From: JAKAIY01 sp963809385
GTDB lineage: Bacteria; Chloroflexota; Ktedonobacteria; Ktedonobacterales; JADMIN01
Direction: 5' to 3'
NCBI GenBank assembly: GCA_963809385.1
Contig: CAWEJL010000002.1
Coordinates: 1 to 64,000 of the forward strand
Length of the DNA stretch: 64,000 nucleotides
In this document: positions 1-12,989 of the stretch, piece by piece
How the letters are laid out: each line of letters begins with the position of its first letter
How positions within the stretch are numbered: the first letter of the stretch is position 1
Notes under the pieces: generated by a model
Database searches by the model: none
What the model saw: the letters and a program-made list of their open reading frames with translations, nothing else
Told to the model about the DNA's origin: nothing
Program-made: the position numbers and the translations under genes

Positions 1-10
1 TCTGGACCCG

Positions 11-189
11 ATGATCAGCTCCGGGGGCGCCCACGCTGATCATCCGGCGGGTTCGGGCGCTCGCGGCGGCCGTTTTGCCCTCGGACGATCAGCTCGCAGG
101 GGAGTGAGCTGATCGTCGGAGGGCTATTCGTGCAGTTCCGCGTCGATTCGGGCCCGGACGATCAGCTCGCGGGGAGTGAGCTGATCGTC
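11..189. repeat. Three palindromic repeats sharing a GATCAGC core
   Basis: Three hairpin-forming palindromes lie within 180 bp. The first has arms ATGATCAGC (11-19) and GCTGATCAT (35-43). The second and third share 12-base arms GACGATCAGCTC and GAGCTGATCGTC, at 84-95/106-117 and 157-168/178-189, with short G-rich loops. They follow or overlap the 3' end of the rluA-like gene on the minus strand and may act as terminators or as REP-like elements. Nothing like them was seen in the remaining 62 kb. The pairing is read directly from the sequence; the role is inference. Confidence 0.8.
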
Positions 190-1155
190 CGGCGGGTTTG
201 GGCGGGCCGGCGGCCCAGCCGGCCGGATCGGTCCAGGCCTGCAGGGTGCGGCGGCTGGTGAACCGCCGCAGGACGCCGGTCGTCGGGTCGGGCAGCTCAA
301 GGGCGGCCGCGAGCAGCTGCAGCGGGCGCGTCCAGTCGTCCAGCGCCGTGTCTTCGGGTCCCGGGTCCGAGGCGCCACCGGATGCCGTGCCGTAGAACCG
401 GTCGCCGAGGATCGGCAGGCCGAGACTGCGCAGGTGCAGCCGCAGCTGGTGCGTGCGGCCGGTCAGCGGGGTGAGCCGGTAGCGGGCCAGCCCGTCGCGG
501 CGCTCCAGCAGCTCGACGTGCGTCTGCGCGTTCGGCGGCCCGGGCACCTCCTGGGCGAGGATCACCCCGCGTTCCTTGACGATCCTGCTGCGCACCGTCC
601 GCGGGAAGGTCAGGCCCGGGTCGAACGGCGCGACGGCCTCGTAGGTCTTGCGCACCCTGCGGTCGCGGAACAGCGTCTGGTAGGCCCCGCGCCGCTCGCG
701 GCGGACCACGAACAGCAGCACGCCCGCCGTCACTCGGTCCAGACGGTGCGCGGGCGACAGCTCGGGCAGGTCCAGCTCACGGCGCAGCCGCACCAGCGCG
801 GTCTCGACGATGTGGCGGCCGCGCGGGATCGTGGCCAGGAAGTGCGGCTTGTCCACGACGAGCACGTCGTCGTCGCGGTGCAGGACGTCCACGGTGAACG
901 GCACCGGCACCTCGACGGGAGGTCGCGGTGGAACCAGAGGAACTCCCGCGGCCGAAAGGGGTCGTGCGGCCCGACGGGGCCGCCTCGGCCGACGATCCGG
1001 CCCTCGCGCAGCATGGCGTCCAACCGCGCCGCGGGCAGCCGCGGCAGGCGGGCGACGAGGTGGTCGCGCATCGTCGCCCACGGGCCGTCGTCCGGGGTGC
1101 GCAGCCGGACGGCGTCGAGGCCGTGCCGCTGGGGCAGCGGCGAGACGGGGGCCAC
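124..1155 (-). CDS. RluA-family pseudouridine synthase, frameshifted
   Basis: This protein would isomerise uridine to pseudouridine in structured RNA. The catalytic HRLDRVTAGVLLF motif, the downstream RTHQLRLHL motif and GLPILGDRFYG identify the RluA family. The GTG start at 1155 gives an N-terminus beginning APVSPLPQRHGLDAVR with an S4-like segment. The frame must change near 920 to reach EVPVPFTVDVLHRDDDVLVV, so one base appears missing. Near the end, one frame stops at 124 (ending ARIDAELHE) and another at 89; a second shift near 195 within a palindrome decides which. The wording of the protein resembles actinobacterial homologues (recollection of the family, not a search). It differs in style from the other genes here and may belong to a different genome. 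Confidence 0.75.
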
Positions 1156-1200
1156 GGAGGGAGCGTACGTGCCGGGTTCGGCTTCCGATGAGCGGGAACA

Positions 1201-1296
1201 AGCGTGTGCATCGATGTTCCGTTCGGCACCGGGGCCCCGATGTGCCTCAAGCGTGTGCATCGATGTTCCGTCCGGCACCGGGGCCCCGATGTGCCT
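1201..1296. repeat. Two tandem copies of a 49-bp palindromic repeat
   Basis: Copies at 1201-1247 and 1250-1296 start 49 bp apart and differ at one base (GTTCGG versus GTCCGG). Each holds a CATCGATG palindrome and a hairpin core of GGCAC, CGGGGCCCCG and GTGCC. The array lies between the rluA-like gene and the point where FtsH homology starts, so it marks the junction of two unlike segments. It is too short for CRISPR and has no spacers. Confidence 0.85.
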
Positions 1297-1299
1297 ACG

Positions 1300-2417
1300 G
1301 TCGCCATCGTTGAAATGGACGGCTTCGACACGCGGCAGGCGGTCGTCGTGGTCGCGGCGACCAACCGCCCCGATAACCTGGACCAGGCGCTGCGCCGTGC
1401 CCGGGCCGCTTCGACCGCCGCGTGACGGTGGACCGCCCCGACTGGAAGGGCCGCCAGGCGATCCTCCAGATCCACGCCAAGGGTGTGCCCGTGGCGTCGG
1501 ATGTGGACTTCGTGACACTGGCGACAGCAACGACCGGCATGGTCGGCGCCGATCTGGCCAATCTGGTCAACGAGTCCGCGCTGCTCGCGGCGCGCCGGAA
1601 CCTGGACCGCGTGAACATGCGCTGCTTCTTCGACGCGCTGGACCGCATCCAGCTGGGCGCCGAGCGGCCGCTGGTGCTCAACGAGGAAGACCTGCGGATT
1701 GTGGCGATCCACGAGGGTGGCCATGCGCTGGTCGGCCTGCTGACACCGCACTCCGATCCGGTGACGAAAGTAACGATTGTGCCGCGCGGCCAGGCGCTGG
1801 GCGTCACGCAATACACCCCGCTTGACGATCGCTACAACTACTCCAAGGCGTATCTGTTCGGGCGCATCATGACAGCGCTCGGCGGGCGCGCTGCGGAAGA
1901 TGTGGTAATCGGCAGCATCACGACGGGCGCGGAGAACGACCTCCAGCAGGTAACGGCCATCGCGCGCAACATGGTGGCCCGCTGGGGTATGAGCGAGCGC
2001 GTGGGGCTGATCTCGTTCAGCGACCGTCCTAGCCCGTTCGGCGCGGGTGGCGATATGGGCCAGCGCGACTACAGCGAGGCGACGGCGGCGGCGATTGACG
2101 AGGAGTCACACGAACTGGTCCAGAGCGCCTATGCGCAGGTCAGGCAACTGCTGACCGAGCACAAGACGACGCTGGAGCGGATCGCGACGGAGCTCCGCCG
2201 CCACGAAACGCTGGACGCCAAGCAACTGGCGCAGATCCTGATGGAGACAGGCGTAAGCCTGGCTGAAGTGGCGCCCACACCGGGCGCGGAGACGATAGGC
2301 GTGGAGGCTCCAGATACCGCTGGCGCCGCCGCGCTGGACGTCGCCCCAGCGAACGGCGGCCAGGCGCTGCCGGGCGCGGGCTATATGCCCGGCGGCACGA
2401 GCGTCCCGCAGAACTAG
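1300..2417 (+). pseudogene. ftsH: FtsH protease, N-terminally truncated and frameshifted
   Basis: This is the C-terminal part of a membrane-bound AAA+ zinc metalloprotease. FtsH homology begins abruptly at VEMDGFDT, so the transmembrane segments, Walker A and Walker B are absent. The SRH-type segment VVVVAATNRPDNLDQAL is followed by two apparent extra bases (about 1400-1412) before RRVTVDRPDWKG. From there the frame is open to 2417. The zinc motif is HEGGH (the family usually has HEAGH), 97-101 residues after the methionine at 1422; the third zinc ligand lies in LGGRAAEDVVIG. The tail is Ala/Pro/Gly-rich. No start or upstream domain can be built from the preceding DNA, which suggests a join artefact or a recombined remnant. 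Confidence 0.8.
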
Positions 2418-2440
2418 CCAGCTAGCGACGCGCGACAACA

Positions 2441-2482
2441 CGGGCCGGGGCTTCTCTCATCGAGAGGCTCCGGCCCGCTTTT
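2441..2482. terminator. Rho-independent terminator after ftsH
   Basis: GGGCCGGGGCTTCTCTC pairs with GAGAGGCTCCGGCCC around an ATC loop and is followed by GCTTTTCG. It sits 24 bp after the ftsH stop and 12 bp before the end of the convergent META-domain gene, so it could serve both directions. Confidence 0.8.
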
Positions 2483-2493
2483 CGTAGCCACCG

Positions 2494-2946
2494 CTAGCTG
2501 GCCCGGAAGGTGAGCGAAACCTTGCCGCCATCTCCGGTCAGCGTGAGCGTAGAGCCGTCGAGGCGGTAGCTGGTGACGAGTTGCAACGCTCCCAGGTAAT
2601 GGGATTCCTGCTCCATCACACTGGCGCCATCATCCCCAGTGCAGGCCATGAGCGTGGTACGCATCTCGCCGATGCGCAACTGGCTTCCAACAAGGGTATA
2701 TGACGCGCCGAAAGAGTTGCACCCACCAGAACCCGCGATTTGGCGGTCCTGGGAGAGGAATCTGAGTGTAGCGGGCCGCGTCGTGGAGAGCATTTGCTCC
2801 TGACCGTCTACCACGAGACGTGTGAGCGTCCAGGTGGGCTGTGACAAACCGCTAGGCGTCGAGGTCAGCGCGGCGTATGCGATGCCCGCAGAGACCGCCA
2901 GCACGGCGACAACCGCCAAAATGATGAGCATGAGCCGGCGGCGCAT
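2494..2946 (-). CDS. META-domain (HslJ-like) exported protein
   Basis: The protein has 150 residues. Residues 4-26 form a hydrophobic segment ending in AYA, a signal peptide or membrane anchor. The rest fits the META/HslJ domain: W at the start of the first strand, the signature GSGGCNSF, TLMACTG and MEQESHYLGAL. META-domain proteins are exported or membrane-linked, and HslJ is tied to heat shock and novobiocin resistance in E. coli; the biochemical role is unknown. The start is supported by GGAGG six bases upstream of ATG. A perfect 14-bp tandem duplication (AGAGAACTTCCCCC, 2964-2991) lies just upstream. Monocistronic and convergent with ftsH. Confidence 0.85.
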   Translation of the reverse strand: MRRRLMLIILAVVAVLAVSAGIAYAALTSTPSGLSQPTWTLTRLVVDGQEQMLSTTRPATLRFLSQDRQIAGSGGCNSFGASYTLVGSQLRIGEMRTTLMACTGDDGASVMEQESHYLGALQLVTSYRLDGSTLTLTGDGGKVSLTFRAS

Positions 2947-2963
2947 AGGAAACCTCCATCTTG

Positions 2964-2991
2964 AGAGAACTTCCCCCAGAGAACTTCCCCC
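2964..2991. repeat. 14-bp perfect tandem repeat upstream of the META gene
   Basis: AGAGAACTTCCCCC occurs twice back to back (2964-2977 and 2978-2991), 18 bp upstream of the META-domain start codon and so in its 5' leader or promoter. Read on the minus strand the unit is a run of G followed by AAGTTCTCT. It may be a duplicated protein-binding site or simple slippage; nothing decides between them. Confidence 0.6.
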
Positions 2992-3199
2992 TATGAAGGG
3001 GACGCGCCAGGCGGGATGCGAGTTCCCCTTGAATGCCTAGCCGGGGGTAATTGTGATATGGACGCGAGGCTGCGCGCCGCTATCGAGCGCTATTTGTGAG
3101 ATTTTTCAGCTATCCCATGAGTACGCGCCGCGGCGTGACAGGGGTTGCGCGCCGCCGCAGAGTGAAGCGGGGCCGCGCGTCCCAGGCAGAGAGGGCGCT

Positions 3200-3670
3200 A
3201 TGCGAGAGCAAGTACAAGCGCAAGACTGGACAGCGGGACCAGTGAAGGTCGCGTTGATTCTCGATGATGATGTCACCGGAAGCGGCGCGCTGCAGCGCAC
3301 GCTCGGCTCACTTGGCTACGAGGCGCGCGTGATGACTGACGCGAGCGCAGCGCTGGATTCGCTGCGAACAAGCGTTGAGCCAATGGCGTTATTCTTCGAT
3401 GTCGAAGCGCGCGGGGCGACGCTCGATGGCCAGAGCTATGCGTTCCTGATCGGCGCGTTGCTGGGGGACCCATCGCTCGCGCAGCGGCATGTCTTCGCGG
3501 TCATCTCATCAACAGCGGACGACGTTGACCTGGCGCTGGGGAAAACCCTCAACCGGCTGGGCGCGCCAGTGTTCGACAAGCCGTGCGCCCCCCGCGCGCT
3601 GGAAGCCTTTCTCACACTCGCGCGCGGACGGTTGACCCCGCCGGCTCAGCCCGAAGCCGCCACCATCTGA
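3200..3670 (+). CDS. Stand-alone response regulator receiver domain
   Basis: The protein has 156 residues. The start at 3200 is chosen because GAGAGGG precedes it and the receiver fold begins shortly after. Receiver hallmarks are the acidic cluster LDDD near residue 21, the phospho-acceptor Asp in FFDVEA, the Ser/Thr switch in VISSTADD and the conserved Lys in VFDKPC. There is no output domain; the tail is a short Pro/Ala-rich stretch. It would act as a CheY-like phosphorelay partner, but no histidine kinase is adjacent. A very strong hairpin terminator follows. Confidence 0.8.
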   Translation: MREQVQAQDWTAGPVKVALILDDDVTGSGALQRTLGSLGYEARVMTDASAALDSLRTSVEPMALFFDVEARGATLDGQSYAFLIGALLGDPSLAQRHVFAVISSTADDVDLALGKTLNRLGAPVFDKPCAPRALEAFLTLARGRLTPPAQPEAATI

Positions 3671-3726
3671 AAGGCCTGCGAACGCTGAGCTTGCGCGTCA
3701 TGGTATCGGTGAAATCGCTCTGGAAT

Positions 3727-3785
3727 ACGCCACCACCAGCCGCCTCCTTCCGTGCGGAAGGAGGCGGCTGGTGGTGGCGTCTTTT
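3727..3785 (+). terminator. Perfect 26-bp hairpin terminator
   Basis: Positions 3727-3752 are perfectly complementary to 3755-3780, leaving a nominal 2-base centre (effective loop CGTG), followed by CTTTT. It ends the receiver-domain transcript and insulates nifJ. The stem is unusually long and free of mismatches. Confidence 0.85.
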
Positions 3786-3940
3786 GGCCATATCGCGAGG
3801 CTGAAAGCGTGTCCATGGGGGTTTGTGATGCTAGCTGGCGGCTGTGTGATATTACTGTGATACGACCCACCGACACTGGATGAGACGAAGCTTAACGGCG
3901 CGACTGTATCGCGCTGGGATCAAGCGGCAGGAGACCCCTG

Positions 3941-7606
<3,666 letters not shown>

Positions 7607-7744
7607 CGTCGCGAATACACGAGGCTCCCCGCGCCGAACACGCGGGGACGCTTCATTCCCGCGTACTTTCTGACACCGCGTTGCGCTGGCTGGCGCGGCG
7701 TCAGGAATACGCGCAGGCCCAGGTCACGCTGAGGGAGGACGACG

Positions 7745-8746
<1,002 letters not shown>

Positions 8747-8777
8747 GCCAGCCAAGACGCCAACCTTCCCTGGCGCG

Positions 8778-9529
8778 TCACACCGTCCGCCCGCGGTCGC
8801 GCTCGCGCAGCAGCCAGATAAGCGCCATCCCGTGGATGGCGCCAACCGCCGCGCCCGCCAGAATGACGCAGCCAACAAGGATGGCCGCGACGGAGGCGGT
8901 CATGCCGCTGGCGGGGATGAAGTTGGTTCCCCAGAACACAATCACCATTCCCACCGCCCAGGCGAGGGCATTCGCCGGAATCCACCAGCCCGCCCGTGGC
9001 AGGTAGTCGCGCAAGACCCACCATTGCGCCACCGCCAGGATAGGACCCGCGACCAGCCCCAGCCCCGCCGCCAGCGCGTAGAACGCCAGCCCTTCTGGGC
9101 CCTGGACCTCCGCGCCGCCACCGCTGTCGGGGCTGGTCAGCGCCATGATAACGCTCGGCGTCATGCCAAGCGCCCAGGCGATTCCCGCGCCAATCGCCGT
9201 CGCGACAACCCAGCGGCGCCAGCGCCAGCGCAGGCCAGCCAGCGGCGCGCGCGCAGTACGAGCCATTGCGCCGTTCCCACCACGCCCCCTTCGACGATCG
9301 CGCCCAGCGCGACGCCAATCAGCGCCGACGCCACCGGCCCGATGCGCGGCTCTAACTGCGCGAAGACCAGGACGCCAGCGAGCAATGTAGCCCCCAGCCC
9401 AACCGCCTCAGCCAGCGCATTCGCTAGCGTCCATTCGCGCCATAACGCCCACCGCAACTCGGCGGGCTGCCGTGTGGATGAATGTGGCTGCCCGCTGACG
9501 GCATGCTGCGCAAATCGCGGCCAAAGCAT
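8778..9529 (-). CDS. Multi-pass membrane protein, frameshifted
   Basis: The start at 9529 has a good ribosome site (GGAGGATGCC then ATG). The N-terminal part, with two hydrophobic segments ending in GTAQWLVLRAR, lies in one frame. The C-terminal part (RWVVATAIGAGIAWALGM onward, with three to four helices) lies in another, joined near 9250. The two halves are internally similar: AQWLVLR in the first recurs as AQWWVLRDYLPRAGWW in the second, so it is a duplicated-repeat membrane protein of a kind I recall from Chloroflexota genomes. Function unknown. A single-base indel is the simplest reason for the split. Confidence 0.65.
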
Positions 9530-10219
9530 GGCATCCTCCTTCCGCCGCTCTCCCACGCCAAACGTGACATCGCGGGCGCTCATCCACGTCACAAACAGGC
9601 CAGGGCGCTCACAGGCGTGTAACGCGCGAGAAATTGGGGCGCTGAGAGAAAACTGGAGATGGTGGCGCCGTTATCGGCGCAAAAACGAAGAGACAAGAAA
9701 GTCAAGCGCCGTGTGAAGACCAGAGGCCGCCGTGACGAAGGCCCTTGATGAGCGCGTCGATGCGAGCACCGCCCCTGGAAGAACGGGATGTCGTCATAAC
9801 GGATGGCGCCGTATCGTGCCGTATCGTAAAGTATGTGCGCACACGCGATCGGCGCATGCTGCCCGATGAGTCCGAGCGCGTTCAGCGCGCCTACCAAGCA
9901 GTCTACAACTTACTCGACCGGGAGACTAAACGATGGCGGACACCCCACCCACGCGCGACGACGCGCCCCACAGCCGAAGCGGACGCTGATTCTCCCCGCA
10001 TCCAGGGCCACTGACCCATGCGAAAATAGTAGCGCTGGTGGACGCCATCCACGAACTAGCCAGGGCGGACCGGACCGAACGCGGGGAGCCGCCCGCGCCA
10101 GAGCCGGAGGCGTCGTATTGTGTATGACCTTACACACGTCGCCAAACGACTCCGGCATTCAATGGCGGCGCCTCGCGCGTGCGCCCGATGAGGTGTACCA
10201 CAGAAGGGGGACGCCTTGA
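9530..10219. other. Intergenic stretch with one weak reading frame
   Basis: This 690-bp gap lies between the membrane protein and deaD. The only protein-like stretch is a frame at 9748-10014 on the plus strand, listed separately. No RNA gene, promoter pair or mobile element was recognised. Confidence 0.5.
9748..10014 (+). CDS. Possible small hypothetical protein
   Basis: An 88-residue frame. Its middle part (RRMLPDESERVQRAYQAVYNL) looks like a charged helical protein, but the start lacks a clear ribosome site and the tail (PHPRATTRPTAEADAD) looks like translated non-coding DNA. No family was recognised. It may be a remnant or spurious. Confidence 0.25.
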   Translation: MSASMRAPPLEERDVVITDGAVSCRIVKYVRTRDRRMLPDESERVQRAYQAVYNLLDRETKRWRTPHPRATTRPTAEADADSPRIQGH

Positions 10220-11635
10220 CTATCTTGCTCCGTTGCCACGGGCAGGGTGAGCGGGCGCGCGCTTTTGATTGATGCCTACTCTGGGGGTTGGTTGTCGCAA
10301 TAAGCGCCCAGCATCGTCGGAACGAACACGAACGCGGGTTTGGGCACGCATAGGACGGTCAATGCTCGATGACGCCTTTTGCTTGACCTCGACGGCGCCG
10401 TCCCCTCCTTGCTCCTGCCTATCGGGCAGCGGCATCTCGTGATGTGGCCACGGCTGTGGCTGCTGCCTGCCACCGAGGTCGCGCTGGATCTTCTTCCAGG
10501 CGAGCAGATCTTCCGGCGTGATCAGGGTGATGGCCTCGCCCTCGCGATCCATGCGCCCTGTGCGCCCAATGCGATGGGTGAACAGTTCGGCGGATTCTGG
10601 CAGCTCATAGTTGATGACCTGCTCAATGGACAACACATCGAGACCGCGCGCCGCCACGTTCGTCGCGAGGAGTACCGGCACCTGGCCAGCTCGGAAATCG
10701 GCGACGACCCGATCGCGGGCATTCTGACTCATGTTGCCCTGGAGCGCAGCGACGGGATAGCCCCGTGCCGTGAGCTGACGCGCGAGCTTCTTGACGCCGT
10801 GCTTGGTCCGGCCAAAGACAAGCGTGGCGCCTGAGGCGTTGCGACGGCGATCCAGCAGCGCCATGAGCGCCTCGAGGCGCTGGCCCTGGGGGACGGCATA
10901 GATAACCTGGGCGATGGCGGGAGCGGGGCGGGTTTCGCCCGAGCTGGCTTCCACACGCACCGGATCGTGCAAGTAGCGCCCCGCGATGCGGATGGTCCAC
11001 TCGGGGAGTGTGGCGGTGAAGAGTGCGAGCTGGCGAGTTGGCGGCGTCATCGCCAAGATGCGCTCGATGTCGGGGGCGAACCCCGCGTCCAGCATCTGAT
11101 CGGCCTCATCGAGCACAACAAGGCGAAGACCCTGCAGGTTCAAGTTGCCTTGACGGAGGTGATCCAGCACACGGCCGGGCGCCCCGACCACGATCTGGGC
11201 TCCGGCGAGCAGCGCTTGACGTTGCGGCCCGAGTGGACGGCCGCCGACGAGTTGAGCGACACGCAAGCCGCGCCCGCCGTCGAGTGAGGCAAGCACATCA
11301 CCCACTTGGCTGGCAAGCTCGCGCGTCGGCACCAGCACCAGCGCCTGCGCTTGACGCAGGCGTGGGTCCACACGTTCAACGAGCGGCAGCCCGAAGGCGA
11401 TGGTTTTGCCGGAGCCGGTGCGAGAATGGCCGATGACGTCGCGACCTGCCAGCAGCGGCGGGATAGCCCGCGCCTGGATGGGGGTCGGGGTCTCGATGCC
11501 CTGCAGGGCAAGCGCGCGCACGGTAGCGCTACGTGCGCCGAGTTGGGCAAAGGGCGACGAGACGGCGGTCGCATCGCCGCTAGTACGTGCTTGGACAACA
11601 GATGGCAACGTTCGAGGGGACGGGCTAGTAGACAC
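10220..11635 (-). CDS. DEAD-box ATP-dependent RNA helicase
   Basis: A 471-residue SF2 helicase that would unwind RNA duplexes. The Q-motif is GIETPTPIQ. Motif I is SRTGSGKT (71-78), Ia PTRELA, Ib GAPGRV, II DEAD (176-179), III TAT (207-209, replacing the usual SAT) and VI HRIGRTGR. The C-terminal extension after about residue 395 is basic and low in structure (QTRVRVRSDD, then a PAHPARGNGAR tail), probably for RNA binding. A strong promoter lies about 245 bp upstream, giving a leader of about 213 nt. Long leaders are common in cold-shock helicase genes such as deaD and csdA. Monocistronic. Confidence 0.93.
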   Translation of the reverse strand: MSTSPSPRTLPSVVQARTSGDATAVSSPFAQLGARSATVRALALQGIETPTPIQARAIPPLLAGRDVIGHSRTGSGKTIAFGLPLVERVDPRLRQAQALVLVPTRELASQVGDVLASLDGGRGLRVAQLVGGRPLGPQRQALLAGAQIVVGAPGRVLDHLRQGNLNLQGLRLVVLDEADQMLDAGFAPDIERILAMTPPTRQLALFTATLPEWTIRIAGRYLHDPVRVEASSGETRPAPAIAQVIYAVPQGQRLEALMALLDRRRNASGATLVFGRTKHGVKKLARQLTARGYPVAALQGNMSQNARDRVVADFRAGQVPVLLATNVAARGLDVLSIEQVINYELPESAELFTHRIGRTGRMDREGEAITLITPEDLLAWKKIQRDLGGRQQPQPWPHHEMPLPDRQEQGGDGAVEVKQKASSSIDRPMRAQTRVRVRSDDAGRLLRQPTPRVGINQKRAPAHPARGNGAR

Positions 11636-11854
11636 GCGTATTCCTTCCCGGCAAGCGGACCCTGCAAGGGGCCTGGACTCGCCGCTTCATCTCACCACAT
11701 GGATCGGATACGCGTCAGACAAAAAAGGTCCACCATGCCATGAGGCGCAGTGAACCTTCACACGAGGCCGACTGGGGAGGATAGACTCACTGGGGGACGA
11801 TTGCCAGATGAATTCGATGCACATCCGGTCGCACACACCACAGATAACCAACGA

Positions 11855-11884
11855 AGTATACCCCAGTTTGCTGACTGGTGTCAA
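11855..11884 (-). promoter_or_regulatory. Sigma-70-type promoter for the DEAD-box helicase
   Basis: On the minus strand a consensus -35 TTGACA (11884-11879) and a -10 TATACT (11860-11855) are separated by 18 bp. The predicted start near 11848 leaves about 213 nt of untranslated leader before the helicase start at 11635. The -35 box lies inside one arm of a perfect palindrome. Confidence 0.75.
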
Positions 11885-11905
11885 CGAAAAATTGACACCA
11901 GTCAG
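11871..11905. promoter_or_regulatory. Palindromic operator-like site over the helicase -35 box
   Basis: CTGACTGGTGTCAA and TTGACACCAGTCAG are perfect 14-bp inverted arms around CGAAAAA. One arm contains the helicase -35 hexamer, so a dimeric repressor bound here would block the promoter. The other arm also reads TTGACA on the plus strand, but no -10 follows at a suitable distance. The geometry is visible; the regulator is unknown. Confidence 0.6.
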
Positions 11906-12160
11906 GGTCTTTCAATGCTCATGACAGGCGGATATTGAGCGGGCGGAAAGCGTCTCTGCGCTGTTCTCTCCACGACGATCCCGGACGCGCTGCGGCCCCT
12001 TGCGCCCAAATGCGCCCTGGCGCCTCCACCATTGCGTCTGGCGTTCGCACGAGAAGCAGGTATGGCGTCGAGCGCGCCCTGTTCCATTCGATGTCACAGA
12101 GGAGGCATGCTACGCCTCCAATATGGCGATTTCTCCCTTCAGGCCCTCAATCGGCATCAA
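11906..12160. other. Gap without recognisable gene
   Basis: The stretch between the palindrome and the end of the zinc-ribbon gene shows no supported coding frame, RNA gene or repeat. The leader of the helicase gene (11636-11848) on the other side of the promoter likewise holds no convincing short reading frame. Confidence 0.5.
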
Positions 12161-12646
12161 TCATCGCCTCTCGCTCACCTCATGGAGCCGTTCAGCCACC
12201 TGGAGCGCAATGATATGCCACGCGCCGATCTCTCCCAGCGCTCGGGAGACGCTCTCGATGTCCGGCGCGTACTCACCCATTCGCCGCTCGCCTAAGCTGC
12301 GGAAGAGCGCGTCTATCGCCTGCTGCATACGATCCCACACTTGGGTAAGTGGCAGCCGGTATTCGTTCGGCGCGAACGTGGCAAGCTCGGCGGCGATCTC
12401 CTCGCCATAGAGCCGCGCATTCTGCTGAAGCGCCCCCAGCAGCGATTCCGCAGGCGTCGGAGTGGGCGATGGGGATGGCGATGGCGCGGCTACGTGAGCC
12501 GGGACCTGTGGAGGCGCCTTCGATGCGGGCAGTGGCGTCGCCAGCAACATGCCAAAGTACTGGCATGTCTGGCACGCCAACCATGCCTGGCCGAGAACAG
12601 GGGAGTAAAGGGTCGTCCCACACTTGGGGCACGTCGCGCTGTACAT
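12161..12646 (-). CDS. Zinc-ribbon hypothetical protein
   Basis: A 161-residue protein. The N-terminal ribbon has CPKC at 6-9 and CQTC at about 29-32, spaced as in rubredoxin-like or zinc-ribbon folds. A Pro/Ser/Thr linker (SPSPSPTPTP) follows, and then a helical domain from about residue 78 to the end with alternating charged and hydrophobic residues. No family was recognised for the C-terminal part. A role as a scaffold or nucleic-acid-binding adaptor would be inference only. Monocistronic. Confidence 0.7.
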   Translation of the reverse strand: MYSATCPKCGTTLYSPVLGQAWLACQTCQYFGMLLATPLPASKAPPQVPAHVAAPSPSPSPTPTPAESLLGALQQNARLYGEEIAAELATFAPNEYRLPLTQVWDRMQQAIDALFRSLGERRMGEYAPDIESVSRALGEIGAWHIIALQVAERLHEVSERR

Positions 12647-12989
12647 GGGTCGCTGTTTCCTCCGGTCGGATAGATATGCTCGTGGACATCGCTCAGTTTG
12701 TGTAACGGAGATGGAGCGTACTTCTATCAGTCTTCATGGTTTGATGGCACATCTGGCGTAATGCAGCGAGGCTCCAGATTACAAAAGCGCTGATGGGCGC
12801 CACTCCAGGTAAGCGCGGCGAGCATCTCGGCTCCATTGCGCTATTTGGCCACTCAGTATGATCGGCCATGCTGACCGATCATGCTGAGTGGCGCTTCAGC
12901 ACGGTATCAGGGTATTAGGCGCGGAATTTGCTGCGATAGTACGATATGTCGACATATACCTGGCGTAAAACGGAGTGCAGGAGGGCGCC
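12647..12989. other. Intergenic region with hairpin and palindrome
   Basis: This gap between divergent genes holds a hairpin at 12848-12892 (arms GCCACTCAG/CTGAGTGGC and ATGATCGG/CCGATCAT, one mismatch, no T-tract) and the 14-bp palindrome at 12944-12957. No coding frame is supported. Confidence 0.6.
12944..12957. promoter_or_regulatory. Perfect 14-bp palindrome upstream of the PEBP gene
   Basis: ATATGTCGACATAT is self-complementary and ends 32 bp before the ATG of the PEBP-family gene, where a core promoter or operator is expected. It is AT-rich against a GC-rich background. It may bind a dimeric regulator. Confidence 0.45.

Noticed and set aside
1201..1296. Possible CRISPR array
   Set aside because: There are only two units, directly adjoining and without spacers, and no cas genes in the window.
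12848..12892. Hairpin upstream of the PEBP gene as an intrinsic terminator
   Set aside because: There is no T-tract on either strand and no gene ending next to it in the right orientation. Kept only as a hairpin in the gap note.
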